DNA of 64,000 bases from positions 1 through 64,000 of the forward strand of contig NZ_JAAZTS010000010.1 in the NCBI RefSeq assembly GCF_019239235.1, written 5' to 3'. This document shows, piece by piece, positions 15,339 to 24,109 of this stretch. The first letter of the stretch is position 1. The number at the start of each line of letters is the position of its first letter. The stretch comes from Caecibacteroides pullorum (GTDB taxonomy: Bacteria > Bacteroidota > Bacteroidia > Bacteroidales > Bacteroidaceae). The notes under the pieces were generated by a model. The model did no database searches, was not told the DNA's origin, and worked only from the letters and a program-made list of their open reading frames with translations. The position numbers and the translations under genes are program-made.

Positions 15339-17477
15339 ATGAAAACAAACATTTGCAGAAACCTTTGTGCAGCCGCCCTGCTGGGCGCCTCGATGGCTGC
15401 CTACGGCCAGGCCGACGCCCCGGGCGCGCGGACAAACCCCTTCCTCACCGAGTACACCACCCCCTACGGCGTGCCGCCCTTCGAACAGATCGAGGTGGCC
15501 GACTACCGCGAGGCCTTCCTCAAGGGTATGGAAGAACAGAAACGAGAAATCGACGCCATCGTGCGCCAGCGTTCCGTGCCCGACTTCGACAACACCATCG
15601 CCGCCCTCGATCGTAGCGGCGCGCTGCTCCGGCGCGTGTCCCTCGTCTTTGGCGGACAGAACAGCTGCAACACCACGCCCGAGCTGCAGGCCCTGAGCAA
15701 GGAGCTCTCGCCCCTGCTCTCGGCGCATAGCGACGACATCTCGCTCAACGCCGCCCTCTTCGCCCGCGTCAAGCAGGTGTACAACAACCGCGAACGCATG
15801 GGATTGGACAAGGAGCAGACGAAACTGCTCGAGGAGACCTACAAGGACTTTGTGCGCAGCGGCGCCAACCTCAGCGAGGCCGACCAGCAGAAGCTGCGCG
15901 AGCTGAACAGCCGCATCGCCCTGCTCCAGCTCACCTTCGGGCAGAACATGCTGCAGGAGACGAACGCCTACAAGCTGGTCATCGACAACGAAGCCGACCT
16001 CTCCGGCCTGCCCGCCACGCTGGTAGCCTCGGCCGCCGAAACGGCCCGTCAGCAGGGATTGGAGGGCAAGTGGGTGTTTACCCTGCAAAATCCCAGTGTG
16101 ATGCCCTTCCTGCAATATGCCGACAACCGTGCCCTGCGCGAACAGATCTTCAAGGCCTACACCAACCGCGGCAACAACGGCAATGACGCCGACAACAAGG
16201 CCGTGGTGCGCGAGCTGCTGGAGGCCCGCCTGGAGAAGGCCCGCCTGATGGGGTACGAAGACTATGCCTCGCTGGCGCTGGAGACTCGCATGGCCAAGAC
16301 ACCCGACAAGGTGTATGCCCTGCTCGACCAGATTTGGGAACCTGCACTGGCGAAAGCCAAAGAAGAGCTGAAGGACATCCAGGCCGAAATCAAGAAGGAC
16401 GGCAAGAAGTTCAAGGCCGAAGGCTGGGACTGGCGCTACTACTTCGAGAAGGCCAAGAAAGCCAAGTTTGACATCGACGAGAACGAAGTGCGCCCCTATC
16501 TGGAGCTGAACCACGTGCGCGAGGGAGCTTTCTATGTGGCTACCCGCCTGTATGGCATCCGTTTCCGCCCGCTCACCTACATGCCACTGCCCCATCCCGA
16601 AGCGCAGGTCTTCGAGTGCATCGACAAGGACGGCAAGACGCTGGGCATCCTCTACTTCGACTTCTTCCCCCGTGCCAGCAAGCGCGGCGGAGCCTGGTGT
16701 GGCAGCTATCGTCCGCAGGGGTATGACAAGCACGGCAACCGCATCATCCCTGTGGTGACTATCGTCTGCAACTTCACCAAGCCCACCGAAGGCCAGCCCG
16801 CCCTGCTCAGTGCCGACGAGGCTTCGACCCTCTTCCACGAATTCGGCCACGGGCTGCACAGCCTCTTCCGCGACGTTCACTATTCGGGTGTCAGCGGCGT
16901 GCCCCGCGATTTCGTGGAACTGCCTTCACAGATCAACGAACATTGGGCCTTCGAACCCGAAGTACTGAAATACTATGCCCGCCACTACCAGACGGGCGAG
17001 ATGATGCCTGCCGAACTGGTGAAGAAGCTGGCCAAGAGCGGCAAGTACGGACAAGGCTTCGCCACGGTGGAATACCTGGCTGCCTCGTATCTCGACATGG
17101 ACTTCCACACCTTGAAGTCTATTCCCGAGGATATGGACGTGATGGCTTTCGAGGCCAAGACACTGGGCAAGCGCAAGCTGCTGAAGCAGATTCCCTCACG
17201 CTACCGCACCACCTACTTCAACCACACGATGGGAGGCGGCTATACGGCGGGCTACTACAGCTACATCTGGGCCGAGGTGCTGGATTGCGATGCCTACGGT
17301 GCCTTTACCGAGAGCGGCAACATCTTCAACCCCGAGCTGGCCGACCGCTTCCGCCGCTATATCCTGACGCCCGGCGGCATCGACGACGCCATGGACATGT
17401 ACAAGAACTACCGTGGGCAGGAGCCCGACGTGAAGTGGCTGCTGATCAACCGTGGTCTGTATCAGCCGGAGAAATGA
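15339..17477 (+). CDS. dcp: M3-family zinc metallopeptidase (peptidyl-dipeptidase Dcp type)
   Basis: The 712-residue enzyme belongs to the thimet oligopeptidase/Dcp family, which cleaves short peptides. The zinc site is HEFGH with His500, Glu501 and His504, and a downstream Glu in FVELPSQ as third ligand; the Dcp-type segment GGAWCGSYRPQGY and the C-terminal MGGGYTAGYYSYIWAEVLD (tyrosine-rich substrate loop) are present. Residues 1-24 look like a signal peptide (NLCAAALLGASMAAYGQ), so it is probably periplasmic. I chose MKTNICRN at 15339 because it starts the signal peptide and lies after the -7 element. The DUF418 gene follows at once. Whether it acts as dipeptidyl carboxypeptidase or oligopeptidase cannot be told. 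Confidence 0.93.
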   Translation: MKTNICRNLCAAALLGASMAAYGQADAPGARTNPFLTEYTTPYGVPPFEQIEVADYREAFLKGMEEQKREIDAIVRQRSVPDFDNTIAALDRSGALLRRVSLVFGGQNSCNTTPELQALSKELSPLLSAHSDDISLNAALFARVKQVYNNRERMGLDKEQTKLLEETYKDFVRSGANLSEADQQKLRELNSRIALLQLTFGQNMLQETNAYKLVIDNEADLSGLPATLVASAAETARQQGLEGKWVFTLQNPSVMPFLQYADNRALREQIFKAYTNRGNNGNDADNKAVVRELLEARLEKARLMGYEDYASLALETRMAKTPDKVYALLDQIWEPALAKAKEELKDIQAEIKKDGKKFKAEGWDWRYYFEKAKKAKFDIDENEVRPYLELNHVREGAFYVATRLYGIRFRPLTYMPLPHPEAQVFECIDKDGKTLGILYFDFFPRASKRGGAWCGSYRPQGYDKHGNRIIPVVTIVCNFTKPTEGQPALLSADEASTLFHEFGHGLHSLFRDVHYSGVSGVPRDFVELPSQINEHWAFEPEVLKYYARHYQTGEMMPAELVKKLAKSGKYGQGFATVEYLAASYLDMDFHTLKSIPEDMDVMAFEAKTLGKRKLLKQIPSRYRTTYFNHTMGGGYTAGYYSYIWAEVLDCDAYGAFTESGNIFNPELADRFRRYILTPGGIDDAMDMYKNYRGQEPDVKWLLINRGLYQPEK

Positions 17478-17481
17478 CAGA

Positions 17482-18687
17482 ATGAACGGAAAACAGTCTT
17501 TGAACCGATACAAACCGATGGAACAACAGATACAGAGACATGCGCGCGTGGACGTGGCCGACGTGCTGCGCGGACTGGCAGTGATGGGCATCATCCTGCT
17601 GCATTCGATTGAACACTTCAACTTCTACTCCTTCCCCGACACGGCGGGGCAGAATGCCTGGCTGGCCTTCACGGACCGTGCCGTGTGGGACGGCCTCTTC
17701 TTCCTGCTGGGCGGCAAGGCGTATGCCGTGTTTGCCCTGCTTTTCGGGTTCAGCTACTTCATCCAGTACGACAACCAGCGTCTGCGCGGGCGTGATTTCC
17801 GCCTGCGCTTTTGCTGGCGGCTGGTGCTGCTCTTCCTCATCGGCAACCTGAACGCCTCGTTCTTCACGGCCGAGGTACTGGTGCTCTATTCGCTGGTGGG
17901 CTTCATCCTGCCGCTGGTATGCCGCCTGCGCGACAAGTGGCTGTTCATCCTGGCCTGCATATTGCTGGTACAGCCGCTGCCGCTCTACTATGTGATTCGT
18001 GCTACCCTCGACCCGGCGTTCGTGACACCTGCCTTGCCTACAGGTAGCCTGTGGGCCGCTACGTTCGAGGCACAAAGCCATGGCACCTTCCTCGACACCC
18101 TGCGCGTCAATCTATGGGAAGGCCAGCTGGCCAGTCTGGCCTGGGCGTGGGACAACGGGCGTGTATTCCAAACGGCAGCCCTCTTTATCTTCGGCTATCT
18201 GGTAGGCCGTCGGGGCTTGTTCCTGAAGGAGAATCTGAAATTCTGGAACAAGGTGCTGTGCGGATCGCTCGTCGCCTTCTTCCCGCTCTACGGACTGGGC
18301 AACATGCTGCCCGATTTTGTGGAGAACCCCTCGGTACGTACGCCGTTGCTGCTTGTGGTATCCTCTCTTTACAAGTTTGCCTTCATGCTGTTGCTGGTAT
18401 CGGCCGTTCTCAACGGTTATTACCGTACCCGTCTGAAGGAGCGGCTGGATTACCTCATCCCCTATGGCCGTATGAGCCTGACCAACTACATCACGCAGAG
18501 CATCATCGGTTCCATGCTGTTCTACAACTGGGGCTTCGGCCTGCACGACAAGTTGGGCATCACAGCCAGCGTCCTGGTCGGCGCGCTGATCTTCATCGTC
18601 CAGCTGGCCTTCTGCCGCTGGTGGATGCGCCACCACAGCCACGGCCCGATGGAGTACCTGTGGAAGCGGGCCACGTGGCTGAAGTAG
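17482..18687 (+). CDS. DUF418-domain integral membrane protein
   Basis: A roughly 400-residue membrane protein with about ten hydrophobic segments. The N-terminus has RVDVADVLRGLAVMGIILLHSIEHF, which is the opening of the DUF418/DUF1624 acyltransferase-like group, and the C-terminal part ends in the DUF418 domain (GRMSLTNYITQSIIGSMLFYNWGFGL and WWMRHHSHGPMEYLWKRATW). Start choice is uncertain: ATG at 17482 or at 17518 (MEQQIQRHARV). The gene begins 4 bases after the M3 peptidase stop and is surely cotranscribed with it. Function is unknown; family members are proposed to move or modify acyl groups at the membrane. Confidence 0.88.
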   Translation: MNGKQSLNRYKPMEQQIQRHARVDVADVLRGLAVMGIILLHSIEHFNFYSFPDTAGQNAWLAFTDRAVWDGLFFLLGGKAYAVFALLFGFSYFIQYDNQRLRGRDFRLRFCWRLVLLFLIGNLNASFFTAEVLVLYSLVGFILPLVCRLRDKWLFILACILLVQPLPLYYVIRATLDPAFVTPALPTGSLWAATFEAQSHGTFLDTLRVNLWEGQLASLAWAWDNGRVFQTAALFIFGYLVGRRGLFLKENLKFWNKVLCGSLVAFFPLYGLGNMLPDFVENPSVRTPLLLVVSSLYKFAFMLLLVSAVLNGYYRTRLKERLDYLIPYGRMSLTNYITQSIIGSMLFYNWGFGLHDKLGITASVLVGALIFIVQLAFCRWWMRHHSHGPMEYLWKRATWLK

Positions 18688-18714
18688 CCGATCGGGACTA
18701 CGCCCGGACATAAA

Positions 18715-18797
18715 ACGAGGCACGGACTACGCGGAACGATAGATCGGCGGGCTTTTCCCGCCGCGAAATTCCGTATAGTCCGTGCCTCGTTTTTTAG
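18715..18797. terminator. Large bidirectional terminator hairpin
   Basis: A 15-base perfect outer stem (18715-18729 with 18776-18790) is followed by a T-run, with a further imperfect stem (GCGGAA with TTCCG) and an inner perfect GGCGGG-CTTTT-CCCGCC hairpin at 18746-18762. It lies between two convergent genes and has A-rich sequence on the left and T-rich on the right, so it can stop both transcripts. Confidence 0.85.
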
Positions 18798-18808
18798 TCG
18801 CTATGCGC

Positions 18809-20200
18809 TCACGCGTGCAGCTCCAGAATGAAGCGTGCACCCTTCGTGTAGCCTTCGTCCAGTGTCAAGCTGCCGTTCATGCGGATGGCCATCAGGGAAC
18901 AGATGGGCAGGCCCAGTCCGTCGCCCTGCGTCAGATCCTTGATTTCGCTGAATGGCTTGAAGAGTTTGGCGCGCTGCTCTTCGGAAATGCCGCAGCCAGT
19001 GTCCGTCACGATGAACTGGTGGGTGTGTGCGCCGCGTTTCTTGAAGTCGAGCGTCACCTTGCCGCCGTCGGACGTGTAGCGGACAGCGTTCTCCAGCAGG
19101 TGTAGCAGGATGTATTCCAACTGTTCAGGACAAATCTTGACGTTCAGTTTCGGAGCATTGACCGACAAGGCGAGGTCTTTCTGGTTCGCCTTCTGTATTT
19201 TCTCCATCAGCCCCTCGCAGAAGGTGCTCACGTTCTTTTCCTCGGCCTCGTAGGGCTCGGACAGCGACTGCTCCAGGTCGGAAAGTTCCTGAATGTGCTG
19301 CGCAAAGCCTCTCAGGGCCTGTACACCCGGCTGGCGGTCGTCCAGCGTGGCCAACGTAGGTTCCATCTGCGCCGAGATGTTCTGGATGAACTGCGTCTTC
19401 AGCTCGTTGTGCTCGTTGGCCAGTGCGATTGCTTTCTTCTGCTTGCGGCTCAGCACAAAAAAGCGCAACAGGATGACAGCCACACCAACCAGAGCTGCTG
19501 CCAGAATGACGGACAGAATGCCGAGGCTGACAATGAAGTACTGTTTCGCAAAGAGCGAGCTATCTTTTTCCTCGATAGTCTGGAGGCTCGTGTCGTATTG
19601 CTGCTTCAGCGTGTCGTATTTGCTTTGAGCTTCGGCGGCCTGTTGACGATTGCTTTCCTCAATCAGCTGGCGGATGGTAGCGTCCCCCTTATCGTTCTGC
19701 CGCAGGGTGTAGAAATAGGCGGCCTGCGTGTAGAGCAGGTCGGTTTTCAGTGAGTCACTGTCTGCTTTCTTGGACACGTCTTCCAGCTGGTCGAGCTGCG
19801 TCTTGGCATTGCCGGTCTTACCCATGTTCAGGTACATGCGCATCCGCTCCTTAATGATGGGATAGCGCAGGGCGGGCATCTGCTTTCCGCTTTTCTTCTC
19901 ACCCTCGCTTACCATCTGGTCAGCTCGGGTCAGCACTTCGAAGGATTCCTTATAGTAGTTCTCCCGATGATAGAGAGCACAAGCATTGACTCCACACACA
20001 ACAGCCTGCGCATAATCGCCCTCTGCCACAAAAGCATTATAAGCTTGCAGAAACAGATAACGCGCTGTGATGTACGAATGCTTGTCCAGATTTTCCTGTG
20101 CCTGCTTCATCAGGTCAGCGGCACTGTTTTGGTTTTGTGCACGGCTGTGACCGCATAAACAGAAAGCAGCCACAAGCCCAATCAGAAGTATCTTTTTCAT
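18809..20200 (-). CDS. Membrane histidine-kinase-like protein lacking the phospho-accepting His
   Basis: The 463-residue protein has a signal peptide (1-21), a periplasmic TPR-like helical sensor domain (25-215), one transmembrane helix (222-248) and a cytoplasmic kinase-like part. ATP-binding motifs are intact: N-box LLHLLENAVRYT, G1 DTGCGIS, and G2 GDGLGLPI. In the dimerisation helix, where kinases of this group have NISHEIRTP, this protein has FIQNISAQMEPTL, with Ala277 in place of His. It may therefore be a signalling pseudokinase or act on a partner. I chose the ATG at 20200 because it opens the signal peptide. The nucleoside kinase lies 82 bases upstream, and no response regulator is adjacent. 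Confidence 0.85.
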   Translation of the reverse strand: MKKILLIGLVAAFCLCGHSRAQNQNSAADLMKQAQENLDKHSYITARYLFLQAYNAFVAEGDYAQAVVCGVNACALYHRENYYKESFEVLTRADQMVSEGEKKSGKQMPALRYPIIKERMRMYLNMGKTGNAKTQLDQLEDVSKKADSDSLKTDLLYTQAAYFYTLRQNDKGDATIRQLIEESNRQQAAEAQSKYDTLKQQYDTSLQTIEEKDSSLFAKQYFIVSLGILSVILAAALVGVAVILLRFFVLSRKQKKAIALANEHNELKTQFIQNISAQMEPTLATLDDRQPGVQALRGFAQHIQELSDLEQSLSEPYEAEEKNVSTFCEGLMEKIQKANQKDLALSVNAPKLNVKICPEQLEYILLHLLENAVRYTSDGGKVTLDFKKRGAHTHQFIVTDTGCGISEEQRAKLFKPFSEIKDLTQGDGLGLPICSLMAIRMNGSLTLDEGYTKGARFILELHA

Positions 20201-20282
20201 ACAAATGTTGTTTTGTTGTGTGCAAAGGTAAGCAAAATCTGATATTTTGTATAAAAAGGATAAAAAGATATTGTCACCTCCA

Positions 20283-21956
20283 TCAATATTTGAAACTGCT
20301 TCCGCCAAGGAACTCACGCAGGAGCGATGTAGGAGGTATTTCCTTATCCTGCACAGGAGTAAAGTATTTGATAAACTTCAACAGACGGTAAGCCTCAGAA
20401 TATTCAGAACAGTTGCGTGGCACGCTGTTCAGTATCGGTTCGGCATGACAGCGCAGCACGGCCAGTTCGAAGAGCAGAGCCGAATTGAACATCACGTCCG
20501 CGTTCTCCTGGTAGGGGAAAATCCATTTATCCTCTCCAGCACGTACGCTGGGCCAGCGGGAGATCGTTTCCTGAGCCGAATAACCACGGTAGTTGTAGTC
20601 GCGGATGATGCGGCGTATCAGGCGGTTGTCCGTCGTGGGTATCCAGTTATGGTCGTCCAGCGAAATGGTAGTCAGAGCCGATACATAAATCTTATACTTG
20701 TTCTCATTGGGAATCTGAGGTGTCAATTCGGGGTTCAAAGCATGGATACCTTCCAAAATAAGGATGGTATGCTCGTCGATCCGCAATTTGTCACCTTTGA
20801 ATTCTTTCTTGCCGGTCGTGAAGTTGAAACGGGGCAACTCCACTTCTTCACCACGCAGCAGGGCCTGAAGCTGTTCGTTGAACAGTTTGAGATCGAGCGC
20901 ATAGAGCGATTCATAGTCGTAGTTGCCTTTCTCGTCGAGCGGCGTCTGTTCGCGATCCACGAAGTAGTTGTCCAACGAAATGGGATAGGGATGAAGTCCG
21001 TTGGTCATCAGCTGCACACTGAGGCGTTTGCTGAAGGTTGTTTTGCCCGAAGACGAAGGACCAGATATCAGTACCAATTGTGCACGCGTGCCGTTTTGCG
21101 TCCGCAGAAAAATGTCATCAGCTATTTGTGCTATCTTTTTTTCTTGCAAGGCTTCAGCCACATTGATAAGATCTGTAGCATGCCCATCCAGACAAGCCTG
21201 GTTAAAATCTCCTACGTTGCTCAAGCCCATAATATGATTCCAACGTAAATGTTCCTTGAATACGTCAAGCATTTTTTCCTGCTTCACGACTTCTTCCAGC
21301 ACGTTGGGATTTTCCTTGTTGGGAATACGCAGCAACAGACCATCATAGTATTTCACAATGTCGAACAGCTTGATAAATCCCGTGCTGGGAAGCAGATTGC
21401 CGTAATAGTAGTCCACCGTATCGCCTAATGTGTAATAATAGGTATAGAGCGATCCCGATGTTTCCAACAGTTTCACCTTATCGTCCATCCCCCGTTCACT
21501 GAATACACGGACAGCTTCGCTGGTGTGGCACTCGGTGCGGTGAAAAGGAATATCTTCGGCAATAATCTCCTGCATTCGCTTTTTAATCGCCTGAACGTCT
21601 TCCAGTTCGATGGGACGCCCGATACGCAGGTTGCAGAAATAACCCTTGGATACAGGATGTTCCACGTAAAGCTTGCCTTCGGGGAAGAGTTCACTGACCG
21701 TCTTATAAAGAATAAAACAGAGTGACCGAACATAGGTACGCATGCCCGACGGATCGCGCACATCGAGAAACTCGACATCCTTGTTGTTGTACACCCGAAA
21801 GTTAAGTCCCTCGGAGCGGTTGTTAACCTTTGCACTGACCACCTGATAGGGAAAATTAAGATTAAGTCCGGAATAAATATCCAAAAGTGAGCTTCCGATA
21901 GGGAATTCTTTATAAATATTATTATTTTTGCAACAGATTTGTAACATGTGTTTCAT
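20283..21956 (-). CDS. Nucleoside kinase with N-terminal TGS-like/threonyl-tRNA synthetase-like region
   Basis: This 557-residue protein combines an N-terminal TGS/ThrRS second additional domain-like region (1-270, with HRTECHTSEAVRVF) and a C-terminal uridine kinase-like P-loop domain. The Walker A motif is GPSSSGKTTF at about 298-307, followed by SLDNYFVDREQTPLDEKGNYDYE, which is typical of Udk-related kinases. Such fusion proteins are common in Bacteroidota and Firmicutes and are annotated as nucleoside kinases; the exact substrate is not settled. A promoter lies at 21985-22015. It heads a two-gene minus-strand unit with the kinase-like sensor downstream. Confidence 0.9.
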   Translation of the reverse strand: MKHMLQICCKNNNIYKEFPIGSSLLDIYSGLNLNFPYQVVSAKVNNRSEGLNFRVYNNKDVEFLDVRDPSGMRTYVRSLCFILYKTVSELFPEGKLYVEHPVSKGYFCNLRIGRPIELEDVQAIKKRMQEIIAEDIPFHRTECHTSEAVRVFSERGMDDKVKLLETSGSLYTYYYTLGDTVDYYYGNLLPSTGFIKLFDIVKYYDGLLLRIPNKENPNVLEEVVKQEKMLDVFKEHLRWNHIMGLSNVGDFNQACLDGHATDLINVAEALQEKKIAQIADDIFLRTQNGTRAQLVLISGPSSSGKTTFSKRLSVQLMTNGLHPYPISLDNYFVDREQTPLDEKGNYDYESLYALDLKLFNEQLQALLRGEEVELPRFNFTTGKKEFKGDKLRIDEHTILILEGIHALNPELTPQIPNENKYKIYVSALTTISLDDHNWIPTTDNRLIRRIIRDYNYRGYSAQETISRWPSVRAGEDKWIFPYQENADVMFNSALLFELAVLRCHAEPILNSVPRNCSEYSEAYRLLKFIKYFTPVQDKEIPPTSLLREFLGGSSFKY

Positions 21957-21984
21957 AAGTCTTCTTTTTGGAGTTTGACAGCAC

Positions 21985-22015
21985 TAAAGATAAGCTTAAT
22001 AACAGATGGAGCAAA
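21985..22015 (-). promoter_or_regulatory. Promoter of the nucleoside kinase gene
   Basis: On the minus strand TTTG (22015-22012) is followed after 19 bases by TATCTTTA (21992-21985), one mismatch from TAnnTTTG. It leaves a short leader before the ATG at 21956. Confidence 0.6.
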
Positions 22016-22037
22016 GAAACCCCTTAAATAATTAAAG

Positions 22038-23735
22038 ATGGAGTATTCTTTTTATGATTTTTTAAAGCTGCTCGGTTCCTTGGCTTTATTCCTTTATGGA
22101 ATGAAGATCATGAGTGAAGGCCTTCAGAAGTTTGCCGGCGACCGGCTCAGGAAAATCCTGACAGCAATGACTACCAATCGGGTGACCGGTGTGTTGACCG
22201 GCGTATTGATTACAGCCCTGGTACAATCTTCTTCCGCTACCACTGTCATGGTGGTCAGTTTCGTTAACGCAGGTCTGCTGACTCTTTCCCAATCCATCGG
22301 CGTCATTATGGGTGCCAATATCGGTACCACGGTTACGGCCTGGATTATTTCAGCTTTGGGCTTCAAGGTCGACATCGCCGCCTTCGCCCTCCCTCTGTTA
22401 GCCTTTGGTATTCCTCTCCTCTTCTCTCAAAAAAGCAACCGCAAGTCTGTCGGTGAATTCATTTTCGGTTTCTCCTTCCTGTTCATGGGGCTCTCCTACT
22501 TGAAAAACAATGCCCCAGACTTGAGCCAAAATCCTGATATGCTGGCTTTCGTACAGAACTATACGGATATGGGCTTCCTTTCCATCCTGCTGTTCGTATT
22601 CATCGGTACCATCCTGACAATGGTAGTCCAAGCCTCAGCTGCTACCATGGCTATTACGCTGATTATGTGTGCCAACGGTTGGATCAGTTTTGAATTGGGT
22701 GCCGCATTGGTACTGGGCGAAAATATTGGTACAACGATTACAGCCAATCTGGCGGCACTTACGGGTAATACACAAGCCAAGCGGGCTGCGCTGGCTCACT
22801 TGGCATTCAATGTGTTTGGCGTTATCTGGGTACTCGTTCTTTTCGTTCCTTTCACAGAGGCCGTTTCCTGGTTTGTCGAGAACGTGATGGGATCGACTGA
22901 CCCTGCGGTAGCGGTTTCCTTCAAGCTGTCAGCTTTCCATACAGCCTTTAATATCTGCAACGTACTGATTCTGATTTGGTTCGTTCCCTTTATCGAACGT
23001 ACCGTCTGTGCTATTATTCCGTCTAAGGAGCAGGACGAAGAATATCGCTTGCGCTTCATTTCGGGCGGTATGCTTTCTACTGCAGAGCTTTCTATATTGC
23101 AGGCAAACAAAGAAATCCATCTCTTTGCAGAGCGTACACATCGCATGTTCGGCATGGTGCGCGACCTGCTGCATACGGAAAAAGACGATGATTTTAATCG
23201 TGTCTTCAGCCGGGTAGAGAAATATGAAAACATCAGCGACAGCATGGAGCTAGAGATTGCCAACTACCTGAATCAAGTATCCGAAGGCCGTTTGAGCTCA
23301 GAAAGTAAACTGCAGATACGGGGTATGCTTCGCGAAGTAACCGAAATAGAGAGTATTGGAGACAGCTGCTATAACTTGGCGCGTACGATCAGCCGCAAAC
23401 GGCAAGCCAATGAAGACTTTAATGAAAAGCAGTACGACCATATCCACTGTATGATGAAGCTGGCCGACGAGGCACTTTCGCAAATGATTGCAGTGGTAGA
23501 ACGTACCGAACATCACCCGGTAGATGTGAACAAGTCCTACAATCTGGAAAACGAAATCAACAATTATCGTAACCAGTTGAAAAACCAGAACATCATCGAT
23601 GTGAACAACAAAGAATACAGCTATCAGATGGGCGTCTATTACATGGACATCATTGCCGAGTGCGAGAAACTGGGCGACTATGTTGTGAATGTGGTAGAAG
23701 CCAGCTGTGACATTAAAGAAAAGAAGGCTTCGTGA
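22038..23735 (+). CDS. Na+/phosphate cotransporter family protein with PhoU-like domain
   Basis: The 565-residue inner membrane protein takes up phosphate with sodium or exports it. It has two Na/Pi-cotransporter repeats with the signature QSSSATT at 63-69 and QASAATM at 198-204, each followed by a G(A/E)NIGTT segment (92-98 and about 228). After about eight membrane segments, a cytoplasmic PhoU-like helical domain occupies 340-555. The start MEYSFYDFLKLLG is the only good one after the divergent promoter region. It stands alone and ends in a terminator whose stem begins inside the coding region. Confidence 0.93.
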   Translation: MEYSFYDFLKLLGSLALFLYGMKIMSEGLQKFAGDRLRKILTAMTTNRVTGVLTGVLITALVQSSSATTVMVVSFVNAGLLTLSQSIGVIMGANIGTTVTAWIISALGFKVDIAAFALPLLAFGIPLLFSQKSNRKSVGEFIFGFSFLFMGLSYLKNNAPDLSQNPDMLAFVQNYTDMGFLSILLFVFIGTILTMVVQASAATMAITLIMCANGWISFELGAALVLGENIGTTITANLAALTGNTQAKRAALAHLAFNVFGVIWVLVLFVPFTEAVSWFVENVMGSTDPAVAVSFKLSAFHTAFNICNVLILIWFVPFIERTVCAIIPSKEQDEEYRLRFISGGMLSTAELSILQANKEIHLFAERTHRMFGMVRDLLHTEKDDDFNRVFSRVEKYENISDSMELEIANYLNQVSEGRLSSESKLQIRGMLREVTEIESIGDSCYNLARTISRKRQANEDFNEKQYDHIHCMMKLADEALSQMIAVVERTEHHPVDVNKSYNLENEINNYRNQLKNQNIIDVNNKEYSYQMGVYYMDIIAECEKLGDYVVNVVEASCDIKEKKAS

Positions 23736-23754
23736 TTACGAAGCCTTCTTTTTC
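23723..23754. terminator. Bidirectional terminator overlapping the stop codon of the cotransporter gene
   Basis: GAAGGCTTCGT at 23723-23733 pairs perfectly with ACGAAGCCTTC at 23738-23748, with a GATT loop. A T-run follows on the plus strand and an A-rich stretch precedes it, so it also serves the convergent rubredoxin gene. The left arm encodes the last codons of the cotransporter, and the stop codon TGA (23733-23735) lies at the start of the loop. Confidence 0.88.
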
Positions 23755-23766
23755 CGTTTTCTTCTA

Positions 23767-23928
23767 TCAGTGAGTTACCTCAAAGTCTTCTTTGCCTACT
23801 CCACAGAGAGGACATACCCAGTCATCGGGCAAGTCTTCAAAAGAAGTACCTGGCGCAATGCCATTTTCAGGGTCACCCAATTCGGGATCGTAGATGTATT
23901 CACATACGGTGCAGATGTATTTGTCCAT
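23767..23928 (-). CDS. Rubredoxin
   Basis: A 53-residue electron carrier with one iron held by four cysteines: CTVC near the start ([12 protein letters not shown]) and CPLC near the end ([15 protein letters not shown]). The spacing and the [19 protein letters not shown] middle are typical. The true start is MDKYICTVC at 23928; a longer frame up to 24024 adds 32 residues that no rubredoxin has. In anaerobes, rubredoxin feeds electrons to oxygen- or peroxide-detoxifying enzymes. It stands alone between two convergent or divergent genes. Confidence 0.95.
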   Translation of the reverse strand: MDKYICTVCEYIYDPELGDPENGIAPGTSFEDLPDDWVCPLCGVGKEDFEVTH

Positions 23929-24070
23929 ACTTTCTTTTGTTTTTGTTTTTAATAATCTTGTTTCTTCATCTCTGCATAATAAACGCAAATTGGCGTTTGA
24001 TTGTTCGGGTATATATGTATTCATCTTTCCTAAAAAGAATTAATAATGTTAACCGTCTGAATTATTGTTG

Positions 24071-24078
24071 TATTTTTG
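24071..24078 (+). promoter_or_regulatory. Candidate -7 element for the Ca2+ ATPase gene
   Basis: TATTTTTG fits TAnnTTTG and lies 31 bases before the start codon at 24110. The -33 position is poorly matched. Confidence 0.45.
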
Positions 24079-24109
24079 CGGTCAGTTAATAAAAACATGA
24101 ACTATCTGC

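Noticed and set aside
15103..15342. Possible repeat-peptide gene (repeated VNKNRDFQPF)
   Set aside because: The frame is created by the 42-bp repeat, is also open on the other strand, and has no start context.
15258..16880. Open frame of 540 codons on the minus strand opposite the M3 peptidase gene
   Set aside because: It is a shadow of the GC-rich M3 gene, whose HEFGH motif and signal peptide are on the plus strand. The composition is typical of antisense frames and no domain is visible.
20247..21248. Open frame of 333 codons opposite the nucleoside kinase gene
   Set aside because: The minus-strand kinase has a Walker A motif and a proper promoter; the plus frame is a shadow.
23929..24024. 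Longer rubredoxin with 32 extra N-terminal residues
   Set aside because: Rubredoxins start just before the first CxxC; the extension is spacer sequence.
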